Positions 24,581 to 32,276 of a stretch of DNA of 64,000 bases are shown in pieces. The notes beneath the pieces were generated by a model. It saw nothing but the letters and a program-made list of their open reading frames with translations, was not told where the DNA came from and did not search any database. Source of the DNA: DASUPK01 sp963774305 (lineage in GTDB: Bacteria; Actinomycetota; Thermoleophilia; Solirubrobacterales; 70-9); assembly GCA_963774305.1 (NCBI GenBank), contig CAVZEM010000010.1, positions 62,001 to 126,000 on the forward strand, given 5' to 3'. The position numbers and the translations under genes are program-made. Every line of letters begins with the position of its first letter. Position 1 is the stretch's first letter.

Positions 24581-24847
24581 TCAGCCGCTGAGGATCTTGC
24601 GGCGCTGCTCGTATTCCTTGACCGTGATCGTTCCCTCCGCGAGTCGGCGGTCGAGGATCGCCAGCGGGTCGTCGGGCCTGTCGGCGTGCCGGCGCGGGCC
24701 GCCGACCTCACGAACCAGCCAGATGACCCCGAGGATCACCAAGCCCCAGAAGACAACCATCCCGAGCATCATCACAATCCACCATCCCGTTCCGATGTCG
24801 TTGTCGTGCATTCCCCAGGTGTCCGCGATCAGCAGAGCCAGGTTCAT
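24581..24847 (-). CDS. SHOCT-domain membrane protein
   Basis: 88 residues: a short N-terminal part, one membrane helix (WIVMMLGMVVFWGLVILGVIW) and a C-terminal SHOCT domain (DPLAILDRRLAEGTITVKEY...). SHOCT domains are short oligomerisation modules, often found at the end of small membrane proteins of unknown role. It lies between the methyltransferase and the cyclase-YHS gene in a minus-strand run that begins at the CsoR operator. Confidence 0.85.
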   Translation of the reverse strand: MNLALLIADTWGMHDNDIGTGWWIVMMLGMVVFWGLVILGVIWLVREVGGPRRHADRPDDPLAILDRRLAEGTITVKEYEQRRKILSG

Positions 24848-24903
24848 GGAGAGAAATTAGGTCGATCGGGCGCGGGTGGCATCGGTGCTGGGCACGGATT
24901 GGT

Positions 24904-25551
24904 TCAGCGACCGGCGCGGTAGAGCGCCAGCGTCCCGAAGACCGTCCTGAGTCGGTCCGTCTGCTCCGCTCGCTCGAGGCCAGCGTCCTCGAAGATCCGT
25001 GGCAGCTCGCCGTGGACGTTCTCGGCGGTGTTCTCGAAGCCGTCGAGCAGCCGAATGCCGAGGAAGGCGACGGCCATCGCGGGATCGGAAGGCGGCCCCC
25101 AGTCGGCGACGTGCAGCTCGCCCCCCTTCCGCAGGACGCGGGCGATCTCTCGCGCCGTCCGGCGCTTCGGCTCCGGGTCGAGGTGGTGGAAGAAGAGGGT
25201 CGAGAGGACGCGGTCGAAGCTGCCGTCCTCGAAGGGGAGCTCGGTGGACATGCCCTCGGTCAGACTCACCTCGACCCCGGCGCCTTTTGCCTTCGCCTCG
25301 GCTTGGCTCAGCATCTCGGGATCGGCGTCGAGCCCGACGACCTCGGCGCCGGGCTCGCGCCGCTTCACCTGGATCGCGAGCGTGCCGGTGCCGCAACCCA
25401 GGTCGAGAACACGCTGACCGGGCTCGACGGCCGCCTGCTCGATCAGCATCGCCTTGAAGCGACCTTCCCTCGTGGTCGCCCGGACCACCGGGTCGTAGAT
25501 CCGGGTCAGGGCCGGAAAGCGGAGGGCGGGCAGGTAGCCGTCGGAAGTCAC
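24904..25551 (-). CDS. class I SAM-dependent methyltransferase
   Basis: UbiE-like methyltransferase: VLDLGCGTGTLAIQVKRREP, GLDADPEMLSQAEAKAK, TELPFEDGSFDRVLSTLFFHHLD in order. Start GTG 25551, four nucleotides after the permease stop; the open frame continues upstream into the permease and is not used. 215 residues. It has none of the cysteines expected of arsenite methyltransferase. As it follows the CsoR-controlled permease it may be in the same metal-responsive transcript, but the substrate is unknown. Confidence 0.83.
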   Translation of the reverse strand: MTSDGYLPALRFPALTRIYDPVVRATTREGRFKAMLIEQAAVEPGQRVLDLGCGTGTLAIQVKRREPGAEVVGLDADPEMLSQAEAKAKGAGVEVSLTEGMSTELPFEDGSFDRVLSTLFFHHLDPEPKRRTAREIARVLRKGGELHVADWGPPSDPAMAVAFLGIRLLDGFENTAENVHGELPRIFEDAGLERAEQTDRLRTVFGTLALYRAGR

Positions 25552-25555
25552 GAGC

Positions 25556-26824
25556 TCAGTGGGCGTGCACGTGTTGAGGGTCGTGCCCGAGGCCCCGGGC
25601 GTGGACGTAGCGCTCGGGATCGGCCTCGAACGCATGCCAGCAGTCGTCCGAGCAGAAGTAGAAGGTCTCGCCGGCGACCTCCTTGCGGACGGCCCGGGAG
25701 CGGTCGACCTTCATCCCGCAGACCGGATCGGTCGAACCGCGGCGCGCGGTCAGATAGAAGAGCGCTCCGAAGATCAGCAGGCCGAGGATGTTGAGGACGA
25801 GCTTGTAGTCGAGCTCGACCGAGCCGAAGATGTCTGCCCGCGACGGTCGGGTGTCCGGAATCAGGCCGACCGCGCCGAAGACCACGTCGACCAGGAGCGC
25901 GGCGATCACGATGACGACGAACATGAGCGCCGTGATGCGGAGCGCGAACTCCCGGCCGTAGTACTTGATGTAGGCGGCGATGATCGGCAGCACGATCAGG
26001 TCGGCGAAGATGAACGCGATCACGCCGGCGAAGCCGATCCCGCCGGACCAGAGGACCGCCGCCAACGGCGCGTTGCCGACCGAGCAGACGAAGCTGAGCA
26101 CGGCGATGATCGGGCCGACGATCACGTTCTCGAGCGTCTTGATCGCCGACGGCGCGTCCTCGATGAAGAGGAAGTTGAAGAAGTCGTCGCCGAGCAGCCC
26201 GATGAAGCCGGCGAGCAGGAAGCCGATGGTGATCTCCTTCCAGAGCATCTTCCAGTCCCCGCGGAAGTTGTGAGCGACGTCGGACCAGGCTCGTACCGAG
26301 GTGAATCGCTCCCGCCAGCTCATCCGCTCGCCGACCGCGTGGTGGATGTGATCGACCTGCGCGTGGCGGGCGTGCTCCCGGGCCCTCTCCTCGAGCTTCG
26401 GTGAGACGAAGCGCCTCAGCAGAATCGCCATCAGCGCGACCAGCACGATCCCGCCGACGAACTCGGCGAGGGTGAACTGCCAGCCGATCAGGATCCAGAT
26501 CACCAGGCCCAGTTCCCAGACCAGGTTGGTCGAGGCGAACTGGAAGGCGAGCGCGGTGGCCGCCGAGGCGCCCTTCTGGAAGAGCGACTTCGCGATCGCG
26601 ATCGCCGCGTAGGAGCAGGAGGAGGAGGCCGCGCCCAGACCGGTGGCCTTGGCCAGCGGCCCGAAGCCGCTGCCGGAGAGCGCCGACTCGACCCGCTCGC
26701 GCGGCACCCACGCCTGGACGATCGCTGAGATGGCGAAGCCGAGGACCAGGGCCCACCAGACCTCGTACGCCATCAGGAAGGACTGCTTGAAGCCCTCGCC
26801 GATCGTGGAGATCACGTCCGCCAT
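25556..26824 (-). CDS. permease (DUF318/SO_0444-like heavy-metal efflux family) with C-terminal YHS domain
   Basis: Membrane transporter of 422 residues with two four-helix blocks, each carrying a family loop (GAASSSCSYAAIAIAKS near residue 65; SVGNAPLAAVLWSGG in the second). A His-rich cytoplasmic linker (HARHAQVDHIHHAVG) joins the halves. Residues about 362-405 form a YHS domain (DPVCGMKVDR...FYFCSDDCWHAF), and the tail is His-rich (HDPQHVHAH). Divergent from csoR across a CsoR-type operator, so copper or a related metal is the likely cargo. Start ATG 26824. Confidence 0.86.
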   Translation of the reverse strand: MADVISTIGEGFKQSFLMAYEVWWALVLGFAISAIVQAWVPRERVESALSGSGFGPLAKATGLGAASSSCSYAAIAIAKSLFQKGASAATALAFQFASTNLVWELGLVIWILIGWQFTLAEFVGGIVLVALMAILLRRFVSPKLEERAREHARHAQVDHIHHAVGERMSWRERFTSVRAWSDVAHNFRGDWKMLWKEITIGFLLAGFIGLLGDDFFNFLFIEDAPSAIKTLENVIVGPIIAVLSFVCSVGNAPLAAVLWSGGIGFAGVIAFIFADLIVLPIIAAYIKYYGREFALRITALMFVVIVIAALLVDVVFGAVGLIPDTRPSRADIFGSVELDYKLVLNILGLLIFGALFYLTARRGSTDPVCGMKVDRSRAVRKEVAGETFYFCSDDCWHAFEADPERYVHARGLGHDPQHVHAH

Positions 26825-26835
26825 GGTTGACGACT

Positions 26836-26852
26836 ATACCCCATGGGGGTAT
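26836..26852. promoter_or_regulatory. CsoR-type operator
   Basis: Perfect inverted repeat ATACCCC-ATG-GGGGTAT in the 37-nt space between the divergent permease (start 26824) and csoR (start 26862). It matches the G-tract/TAT pattern of known CsoR/RcnR-family operators and can block both promoters at once. Confidence 0.8.
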
Positions 26853-26861
26853 GCTGCAGAC

Positions 26862-27146
26862 ATGGCCGATACGAAGACACCCGGATACACGGCATCGAAG
26901 GAGGACATCCTGAAGAGGCTGGCCCGCGCCGAGGGCCAGGTCCGAGGGGTGACCCGGATGGTCGAGGAGGACCGCTACTGCATCGACGTCCTCACCCAGA
27001 TCGAAGCCGCCCAGGCCGCCCTCAACAAGATCGCGCTGGGACTCGTCGACGACCACGTCCGCCACTGCATGCGGGGCGGCAAGGGAGCGACCGAGGAGCA
27101 GGTGCAGGAGCTGATGGGCGCGGTCGGCAGGCTGGTCGCCAGCTGA
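26862..27146 (+). CDS. csoR: CsoR-family copper-sensing repressor
   Basis: All-helical metal-sensing repressor, 94 residues from ATG 26862. The Cu(I) ligand set of CsoR is intact with exact spacing: C40 (DRYCIDV), H65 and C69 (DDHVRHC). That distinguishes it from the RcnR (Ni/Co) and FrmR (formaldehyde) branches. Repressor helix K-R-LARAEGQVRGVTRM is typical. Cu(I) binding would release the operator at 26836 and induce the YHS permease and csoR itself. Confidence 0.93.
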   Translation: MADTKTPGYTASKEDILKRLARAEGQVRGVTRMVEEDRYCIDVLTQIEAAQAALNKIALGLVDDHVRHCMRGGKGATEEQVQELMGAVGRLVAS

Positions 27147-27187
27147 CGCCGGCGTTCACACGGCGGCGTTCAGGTAGAACACCGGGG

Positions 27188-27379
27188 ATGCAACGGGCGA
27201 AGATCCGGCGCTACGTCCTGGTGATCGTCGTCGTCCTGGCAGCGGCCTCGATGTTCCCCTCCTTCGGCGGCTCCGGCCACCAGGACATCCCCAAGCCGCA
27301 CAAGCGGGTGGCCGTGGCCGCGAGCCCACATCAAGACGTCCGCGCGAGCTTTGTCCTGCGCCCGGCGAGCCGTCCGTAG
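27188..27379 (+). CDS. small membrane-anchored or secreted protein, 63 residues
   Basis: No family recognised. From ATG 27188 the product begins MQRAKIRRYVLVIVVVLAA, a basic start plus one hydrophobic segment of about 18 residues, followed by a polar tail with several His and Lys. It lies 41 nt after csoR on the same strand, with a weak GGGG before the start, so it might be read through from csoR. A chance ORF cannot be excluded. Confidence 0.4.
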   Translation: MQRAKIRRYVLVIVVVLAAASMFPSFGGSGHQDIPKPHKRVAVAASPHQDVRASFVLRPASRP

Positions 27380-27507
27380 TCGCCCGTAATTCTGCTCCGG
27401 GTGAACTCACCAGCCAGGCGTGGGGCGTCCCGGCTCACTCGTGCCTGGCGGTGGATCAATTGTCCAGTCCGGCGAACCTCGCCGCGCCTGCTGTCGATAC
27501 ATAGACC

Positions 27508-28821
27508 ATGGAAGCTCGGACATTTGGGAGAGCGCCCGGACGAGCGCGTCGTCGGGTGCGCGCGGACGCCCCTCGCCCGTCGTGGATCCGCCGATCCTGG
27601 GCGCGGGCCCGGGCGTTCGAGCGGGAGTGGTCGATCGCCGGCCCGGCGGTCTTCGTCGCGCTCGCTGCCGCACTGCTGATCTACAACCACGTCCAGAAGC
27701 AGGTCACCGACATCACCTTCTGGCTCGGCCTGGCCCTGCTCGGAGCCGTCTTCGCATGGCTGGTCGAGAACAACCACCGCCGCGCACGGCAGGACGCAGT
27801 CACCGGCCTCCCCAACCGGCTCAAGCTCCACAGCGACCTCCGCGAGATGCTCAAGTCGCCGTCCGAGCCGGAGACCCTCGTCCTCCTCGAGCTCGAGGGT
27901 GTCACCGACTACCGCGACCGCCTCGGCTTCCAGGCGAGCGACGAGCTCCTCCAGCGCTTCTCCGTCGAGCTGACCGAAGTCGTCGATCGCCTCGGCGGGA
28001 CGGCCTATTTCCTCGACGGAGGTCAGTTCTGCGTGTTGGCGCCCGCCGGCGACCGTGACCCGGGTGAGATCGCGATGGCGATCTTCGTCTCCGGCGATCG
28101 CGACGCGGACGACGAGATGACGCTCGGGCGTGCCCACGGAGTCGTGATGCTGCCCGAGGACGCCGACAATCCGGACCGCGCGCTGCAGCTCGCCGGCCAG
28201 CGGCTCGCCGCCGACAAGCGCCACCAGCGGGAATCGGCGAAGCACCAGGCCCACGACGCGCTGATGGCGCTCCTCAACGCCCGCCGCCCCCAGATGGGCC
28301 CGCATCTCCGCGCCGTCGCCTTCCACGCGATCTCGGTCGGCAGGCTGCTCGGCCTGAGCCGCGAGCAGCTCGACGACGTCATCTTCGCCGCCCGCCTCCA
28401 GCACATCGGCATGCTGTCCGTACCCGACGAGGTGCTCGAGAGCCAGAGCCACCTCAGCGCAGCCGATTCCGAGCTGATCCGCCGCCTACCGGCGGCCGGA
28501 GCGCTGATCATCGGCGCGGCCCCCGCGCTGGCCCCGGTCGCAACCCTTGTCCGCTCGGCCTATGAGAACTACGACGGCAGCGGATACCCCGACGGCCTCG
28601 CCGGCGACGACATCCCGCTCGGCTCGCGCATCCTCGCCGTCTGCGTCGCCTACGTCGTGATGACCACCGACCGCCCGGACCAACCGGCCCTCAGCCAAGC
28701 CGACGCGCTGGCCGACCTCCGCCGCGCCGCCGGATCCGAGTTCGATCCGCGGGTGGTCGAGGCCCTGGCCGACGACCTGGCCGAGGACCAGCCCCCCTCC
28801 AGCGAGACGCCGGTCGCGTAG
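27508..28821 (+). CDS. membrane protein with degenerate GGDEF and HD-GYP domains
   Basis: 437 residues: Arg-rich N-terminus, two membrane helices (about 51-66 and 72-88), then a GGDEF-fold domain (ARQDAVTGLPNRLKLH opening) whose signature is LDGGQF instead of GGDEF, and an HD-GYP-like domain. In the latter the HD pair is replaced (ARLQHIGMLSVPDEVL, where active members have LHDIGK) and the upstream metal histidines are not evident, although YDGSGYPDGLAGDDIPLGSRI is kept. So both c-di-GMP synthesis and hydrolysis are probably lost. A sensor or scaffold role is inferred. Start ATG 27508. Confidence 0.82.
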   Translation: MEARTFGRAPGRARRRVRADAPRPSWIRRSWARARAFEREWSIAGPAVFVALAAALLIYNHVQKQVTDITFWLGLALLGAVFAWLVENNHRRARQDAVTGLPNRLKLHSDLREMLKSPSEPETLVLLELEGVTDYRDRLGFQASDELLQRFSVELTEVVDRLGGTAYFLDGGQFCVLAPAGDRDPGEIAMAIFVSGDRDADDEMTLGRAHGVVMLPEDADNPDRALQLAGQRLAADKRHQRESAKHQAHDALMALLNARRPQMGPHLRAVAFHAISVGRLLGLSREQLDDVIFAARLQHIGMLSVPDEVLESQSHLSAADSELIRRLPAAGALIIGAAPALAPVATLVRSAYENYDGSGYPDGLAGDDIPLGSRILAVCVAYVVMTTDRPDQPALSQADALADLRRAAGSEFDPRVVEALADDLAEDQPPSSETPVA

Positions 28822-28830
28822 GTGGAAAGC

Positions 28831-28856
28831 GAACGGCCCGCCGAAACGGGCCGTTC
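28831..28856 (-). terminator. terminator of tRNA-like element A (also after the GGDEF/HD-GYP gene)
   Basis: Perfect 10-bp stem GAACGGCCCG/CGGGCCGTTC with 6-nt loop. On the minus strand it closes the element-A transcript and has the same layout as the terminator of element B (48069-48094), including a CCCG-TTTCGG-CGGG apex. On the plus strand it follows the stop at 28821 by 9 nt. Confidence 0.75.
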
Positions 28857-28906
28857 GAGGTTGAAACGGGAACTGGTCCCGCGCACCACCGAGTTACTCA
28901 AGTGTA
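28857..28906 (-). ncRNA. trailer of element A with anticodon-arm antisense and hairpin
   Basis: The 50-nt trailer between the tRNA-like core and the terminator. On the minus strand CTCGGTGGTGC (28893-28883) is perfectly complementary to GCACCACCGAG (28976-28966), the 5' half of the core's anticodon arm through anticodon GAG. A hairpin CGGGA/TCCCG with loop CCAGT follows. The start TACACTTGAG parallels TAGACTTGGAG in element B. Confidence 0.65.
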
Positions 28907-29007
28907 GGCGCGGAGGGCGCCGGACTCGAACCGGAACCAGCCCTCGCGGGCCGGCCGCAACCATTCTCGGTGGTGCATCTCGCCTTGAGATTTCAACCCT
29001 CCGCGCC
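28907..29007 (-). tRNA. tRNA-like RNA, long variable arm, anticodon position GAG (element A)
   Basis: Class II tRNA-like fold on the minus strand. GGCGCGGAGGG (29007-28997) pairs with CCCTCCGCGCC (28917-28907) over 11 bp plus a U-G. D-arm: ATCTC/GAGAT around AAGGC. Anticodon arm: ACCA/TGGT with 7-nt loop CCGAGAA, a bulged T28959 and two closing G-C pairs. Variable arm: CCGGCCC/GGGCTGG with GCGA loop. T-arm: CCGG/CCGG with loop TTCGAGT and one unpaired C at 28919 before the acceptor helix. No encoded CCA. The 4-bp T-stem with a bulge resembles reported 8/4 allo-tRNA or selenocysteine-tRNA designs. A gene finder could call it tRNA-Leu, but C replaces U33. It lies 62 nt after cax. Confidence 0.65.
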
Positions 29008-29069
29008 CTCAAAGCCTGGCGAGGAAGGAATCACGGAATGCACCCGGGCAATGCCGTCCCCGTGACACG

Positions 29070-30128
29070 TCAGTCGTAAAGCGTGAACGCCGCCAGCACC
29101 ACATAGATGGCGATCAGCGCGAGGCCCTCGAATATCTGGGCCTCCCCGTCGCCCGTGATCTGCCAGACCGCGATCGCCGTGAGGAATAGCGCCCCGATGT
29201 AGACGGGCGCCAGCGCGAAGGTCAGGTGCGTTGTGAAGAGCAGCGAGGTGAGCACCAGCGCGGGGAAGAGGAAGGCGGCGATCTGGGCGACCGAGTTCTT
29301 CACGACGGAGATGGCCAGGTCCGACTTGCCCTTGGCGGCGAGGTAGATCCCGCTGGAGTTCTCGACCGCGTTGCCGGCGATGGCGACGATCACCAGGCCC
29401 GCGAACGCCTTGGAGATGCCGAGGGACTCGACCGCCGGATCGAGGGCGTGGATGAACCAGTCCGAGACGAACGCGGCCCCGGTTGCGGCCATGGCCAGGA
29501 GGAATACGGCGACCCCGAACGGGAACCGCGCCTCGGTCTCCTCGATCCCGGACTCGGCGGTCGCCGTTCCGGATCGCAGGTAGCCCCAGGCCCATGCGCC
29601 GTAGACAACCAGCAGGCAGATCGCGCCGACGTTCGAGAGCCCTTCGATGTGGTGGCTCGCCCGATCCGAGGACGCGATCGAGAGCCCGATGATCACGATC
29701 ACGAAGACGGAGACGAACAGCAGGGTCGCCGTGTCCTGCGGCAGCCGCCGACCGAATCGCATGCAGCTGTCGTCGGCCCGGATCGACCCCGCGACGATCA
29801 CCAGCCCGAGCACGAGCAGCGCGTTGGCGAAGATCGAGCCGATCAGCGAGGTCTGGGCGACCACCACCTCGCCCGAGCCGAGCGCGAACACGACGATGAA
29901 GAACTCGGGCAGGTTGCCGAGGGTCGCCTGCATGAAGCCGGTGACCGCCGGCCCGAATCGCAGGCCAACCTGTTCGACAGCCAGAGCGACCACCCAGGCG
30001 AGCCCGGCGAGGGCCAGCGTCGCGGCGGCGAAGGCGAGGACGGCGTTCGCGTCCGAGTAGCGGAGAACGCCGGCGACCGCCGTAATCGCGGCCGTCGCTC
30101 CGAGAAACGCTTGCTCCCTACGAGTCAC
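29070..30128 (-). CDS. calcium/proton (cation) antiporter, Cax/ChaA type
   Basis: Inner-membrane cation/H+ exchanger of the CaCA superfamily, 352 residues, about eleven helices. The two inverted alpha repeats are clear: ATLGNLPEFFIVVFAL (about residue 68) and IAGNAVENSSGIYLAAKGKSD (about residue 248), with the conserved Asn and Glu that carry the ion. Start GTG 30128. Downstream on the same strand is tRNA-like element A. Probably exports Ca2+ in exchange for H+, ion specificity not provable here. Confidence 0.9.
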   Translation of the reverse strand: MTRREQAFLGATAAITAVAGVLRYSDANAVLAFAAATLALAGLAWVVALAVEQVGLRFGPAVTGFMQATLGNLPEFFIVVFALGSGEVVVAQTSLIGSIFANALLVLGLVIVAGSIRADDSCMRFGRRLPQDTATLLFVSVFVIVIIGLSIASSDRASHHIEGLSNVGAICLLVVYGAWAWGYLRSGTATAESGIEETEARFPFGVAVFLLAMAATGAAFVSDWFIHALDPAVESLGISKAFAGLVIVAIAGNAVENSSGIYLAAKGKSDLAISVVKNSVAQIAAFLFPALVLTSLLFTTHLTFALAPVYIGALFLTAIAVWQITGDGEAQIFEGLALIAIYVVLAAFTLYD

Positions 30129-30220
30129 GGCCGGGAGACTTTCAGTTTTGGACCGAGCGATAGGGTCAGCAACAAGGACGCCCGAGGCGGGTTCAAGGAG
30201 GAGCTACAGGAGGGAGGACC

Positions 30221-30665
30221 ATGCATCGGCTCAGAACTCATCTCACCTACGCGAACGTCGCGGCAACCCTGGCCCTCGTCATCGCGGTCGCGGGGGGCAC
30301 GACGGCGATCGCCATGAAGGCAACAGCGCCGAAGAACTCAGTGACCAGCAAGAGCATCCGGCCGTACAACGTGACGGCCCGGGACCTGACGCGTCTCATC
30401 GAGGTCAGGACTCAGGCGATCCTTAACGATCCAGCCCCGGCGGACGGCACGTTCGCGAGGTCGACAGCGATTGCCGCCGTGCCCAGCCGGGACACGCGTG
30501 ATCACAGGCGGGGGTTTTGTCGACAATGACCATGCGGCACTCATCGGTTCGCAGCCAACCAGCGAGGCATGGATCGTGAGCGCCAAAGGTGATGGGACCA
30601 ATGAGGCCAGGATCACTGCGATCGCCTGGTGCCTCTCGAAGCGAGCCGAGAAGCCGACCCCCTAG
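30221..30665 (+). pseudogene. secreted protein gene with one frameshift
   Basis: Starts ATG 30221 after a good AGGAGGGAGG site. The N-terminus MHRLRTHLTYANVAATLAL leads into a signal or anchor helix ending in GGTTAIA, a start seen on many secreted proteins of this kind of organism. The first frame runs to FARSTAIAA near 30475 and then becomes Arg-rich; the next frame continues CPAGTRVITGGGFVDND...AWCLSKRAEK to a stop at 30665, clearly the same protein. One indel near 30471-30485 reconciles the two (about 147 residues). Sequencing error or true decay cannot be told apart. Confidence 0.7.
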
Positions 30666-32233
30666 CCGCGGACGATGAGCTTGCGCTTGCGCGATGCCCC
30701 GGGCTCGTAGGGATATCCGCTCTGGCTCTTGACCAGCGCTCGGAAGACGTAGCGCACCCGCCCGATCGTCTGGGTGAACCGGTATCGGCCGCGGAACTGA
30801 CCGTCCGAGTCGGTCCGCAGCTGCTTGAAGGTCCGCCACTTGCGGCCGACCCGGGCCTGCAGCGTCACCGCGCGGCCATCGGCATTGGGACCCGGCAGAT
30901 GACCGAGGAAGGTCGCCGCCTGGCCGTTACTCAAGCTTTTCCTCGGAATGTCCAGCGTCGGCACGACCGTTGAGTCGAGCTCGACGCGATCGCTGATCTT
31001 CTTCGTGTTGTACCGGTAGACGAGGTCGACCGTGCGCGGAGGGTCCGGCCTCGAGTCTGGTGGCAAAGCGGCCGTTCGCCTGCGTCGTGACTGTGGTCGC
31101 TAGCTCTCGTCCTGCATCGGGTAGGTCGAGTCGTCTGGTAGATGCAGACCGTTGCCCCGGAGACCGGATTGCCGCCTCCATCCTTGAGCGAGCCCGCGGA
31201 TTACCGGGTCATCGTTCGAGGTGAGCTGGGCACGTCGGCGCAACTGACCGCCGACGTCCGCGCCAGAGTCGAGTGAGGTCGCTGCGGCGCCTCCGGAAGC
31301 GGCGCAGGAATTGTCGACCTGAACTGTTCGGCGGATACATGGCGACTGGTTGCCGCCCACGTCGTAGCCGCAGATCTGGACGTCATTCGCACCGTTCACC
31401 CAGCCGGGATCGTGCTCAGTGTCGAGCTGGAGCGCACGCGGCCCGGACGAGTCTGGACAAGGCTTGAGGTGCGAGTAGTAGACGCCGCGACGTCCGGGAC
31501 CGCAGAAGTCGGACGACGCGGAGGGCACCCCGTTGACGAAAACCACGATCGATCGTGCCCCTCCCCCCGAATCAGTCACGGTGGTGTTGACCGTTTGGAT
31601 CCCGCTGACCACACCGCCGTCTAGAAGCTCACCCGACGGCGCTCACGGACGGAGCGGCCAGGTCCTGCACGTCTGCGTAGAAGTTCGTGATGTAGGCAAA
31701 CGCCGAGGTGCTCGAGCACGGGTTCGCGAAGCACTGCTCGTAGATGGCGTAGAAGCTCGTGTTGCTCTGCACTGGCGTCACCCACTGATCCCCACCGCCG
31801 CCAACGGCGCTGTAGCCCGGCGAGCCGCTGCCACTGCTCATCGGACCGTAGCCACCGTGCGTGAAGTAATGAAGCTGTCGTCTGCGCCGTCTTGAAGATC
31901 GTGTTCGGCGCAGCGGTCCACTGCCAGACGACGTAGGTGTTGAGGGTGCTCTGCCCGTTGGCCTCCATGCGAAGGCCCCACCCACCGCACGTATTCGTTT
32001 GGCTGATCTTCGTCGCTCCACCGAATGGTCGGATCGTCGCGGCGTCGACGTTGCCCACGTTGGAGGTGCATTGCTGCACGGCGTAGTTGGCCTTCGCTAC
32101 GGCCGGCGCCACGCGCGGCCAGCAACCGCGGCAGCGACGTGCTCGCGAGGCCAGAAGCCGAATCGCGCGGCCGGGCTGAGCGGGCGTCCGCTCGCACTCG
32201 CGTCGATCCTCGTTTCTCGTCCACTGATCCCAT
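30662..32233 (-). pseudogene. secreted surface-type protein gene broken by several frameshifts
   Basis: Recognisable protein text switches among the three minus-strand frames in order: ANYAVQQCTSNVGNVDA... (from about 32100), LHYFTHGGYGPMSSGSGSP (about 31870), VSGIQTVNTTVTDSGGG... with cysteine pairs (about 31610), LPDAGRELATTVTTQANGRF (about 31130), and a basic C-terminus ending SRKRKLIVRG at 30662. Together they describe one exported protein of about 500 residues with an Ig-like or carboxypeptidase-regulatory-like C-terminal part. At least four indels are needed. A likely start is ATG 32233 behind GGTGGGAG. It directly follows the sigma gene, a common sigma-target layout. Confidence 0.65.
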
Positions 32234-32276
32234 CTCCCACCTGAGTCGTGTCGCTCTCAATTTCTTCCCCTGTTGG

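Noticed and set aside
28857..29007. T-box riboswitch or tmRNA
   Set aside because: No T-box sequence (UGGN bulge with conserved 14-mer) and no downstream aminoacyl-tRNA or amino-acid gene; no tag-peptide frame or pseudoknot layout of tmRNA.
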